From positions 4,660-11,033 of the forward strand of contig PLJQ01000457.1 in assembly GCA_003140275.1 (NCBI GenBank): DNA of 6,374 bases, in the 5' to 3' direction. The stretch's first letter is position 1. The number at the start of each line of letters is the position of its first letter. Source of the stretch: Limisphaerales bacterium. Its GTDB lineage: Bacteria > Verrucomicrobiota > Verrucomicrobiia > Limisphaerales > PALSA-1396. Below the pieces are notes generated by a model, which saw nothing but the letters and a program-made list of their open reading frames with translations, ran no database searches and was not told the DNA's origin. Positions 6,124 to 6,374 of this stretch are shown one piece after another. Both the position numbers and the translations under genes were made by a program.

Positions 6124-6374
6124 TCAAGGAAGGATGCGCACACGATAGAACCGATTGCTCGAAGTGAGGGCGTCGAGTTTGCTGGCGGTATTGCTGAGCC
6201 CGAGCACGTCGCCGGGGAGTGCATTCCAGTGGGACGGGATCAGATCCGGATTGAACTCGATCCGGTAGGTGGTGTTCGAGACGGTCCTCCAAGTGATCAC
6301 CACATTGGTGCCGGAAACCAGCGGCGATAAAAGCACAGGCGGCGGCGGTGGCAAAACGACAGCCGTGACCGAGA
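6124..6374 (-). CDS. C-terminal end of a secreted-type protein with a verrucomicrobial C-terminal domain, 5' end beyond the window
   Basis: The last 82 codons of a gene that enters from the right edge and ends at TGA 6126-6124. The visible part starts with a short valine-rich stretch and a run of five prolines, probably a linker. A beta-sandwich-like tail follows: SGTNVVITW, TYRIEFNPDL, WNALPGDV, TASKLDALT, and finally FYRVRILP. This pattern recurs at the C-termini of many large exported proteins of Verrucomicrobiota, resembling a fibronectin III or immunoglobulin-like fold; I state this from memory of the family, not from a search. The catalytic or binding part, and any signal peptide, lie outside the window, so the function cannot be named. 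The gene reads in the same direction as the cas operon but is separated by about 850 bases and a possible terminator, so it is probably an unrelated chromosomal neighbour. Confidence 0.75.
   Translation of the reverse strand, partial: SVTAVVLPPPPPVLLSPLVSGTNVVITWRTVSNTTYRIEFNPDLIPSHWNALPGDVLGLSNTASKLDALTSSNRFYRVRILP

Overview
The window carries the effector half of a type I-G (formerly I-U) CRISPR-Cas operon, read right to left on the minus strand. The likely host is a member of Verrucomicrobiota. That placement is an inference. It rests on the right-edge gene, whose C-terminus (proline run, TNVVITW, TYRIEFNPDL, FYRVRILP) resembles a domain found repeatedly at the ends of secreted verrucomicrobial proteins. 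The GC-rich codon usage is compatible with this.

Layout from right to left: (a) 6374-6124, the 3' end of a secreted-type gene, followed by a weak terminator-like hairpin. (b) 6123-5275, about 850 bases without a confident gene. This stretch holds a tRNA-like 3' end with CCA, a 13-bp direct repeat of that tRNA end, four GGAGT(A/T) repeats at an exact 11-bp period, a possible 53-aa ORF on the plus strand, a small dyad, and two back-to-back hairpins in the presumed leader of the operon. (c) 5274-5011, an 87-codon relic of the N-terminus of a Cas3-like helicase, with a strong ribosome binding site and a Walker A motif; its stop overlaps the csb1 start. (d) 5014-3803, csb1 (Cas7-type backbone). 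(e) 3787-2120, csb2 (Cas5-Cas6 fusion). (f) 2123 to the left edge, cas3, continuously open for 707 codons with all major helicase motifs. Its C-terminus, where type I-G enzymes carry the HD nuclease, lies outside the window.

The genes are tightly packed (ATGA overlaps at relic/csb1 and csb2/cas3, 15 bases between csb1 and csb2), so they are very probably one translationally coupled transcript. Csb1 should coat the crRNA, Csb2 should process and cap it, and Cas3 should unwind and degrade the target DNA. The large subunit (csx17/cas8g), cas4-cas1, cas2 and the CRISPR array are not in the window.

The most unusual point is the Cas3 relic. Its motifs differ from those of the intact downstream cas3, so it is not simply a displaced piece of that gene. 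It looks like the remains of a second helicase gene, cut by a deletion that now joins its expression signals to csb1.
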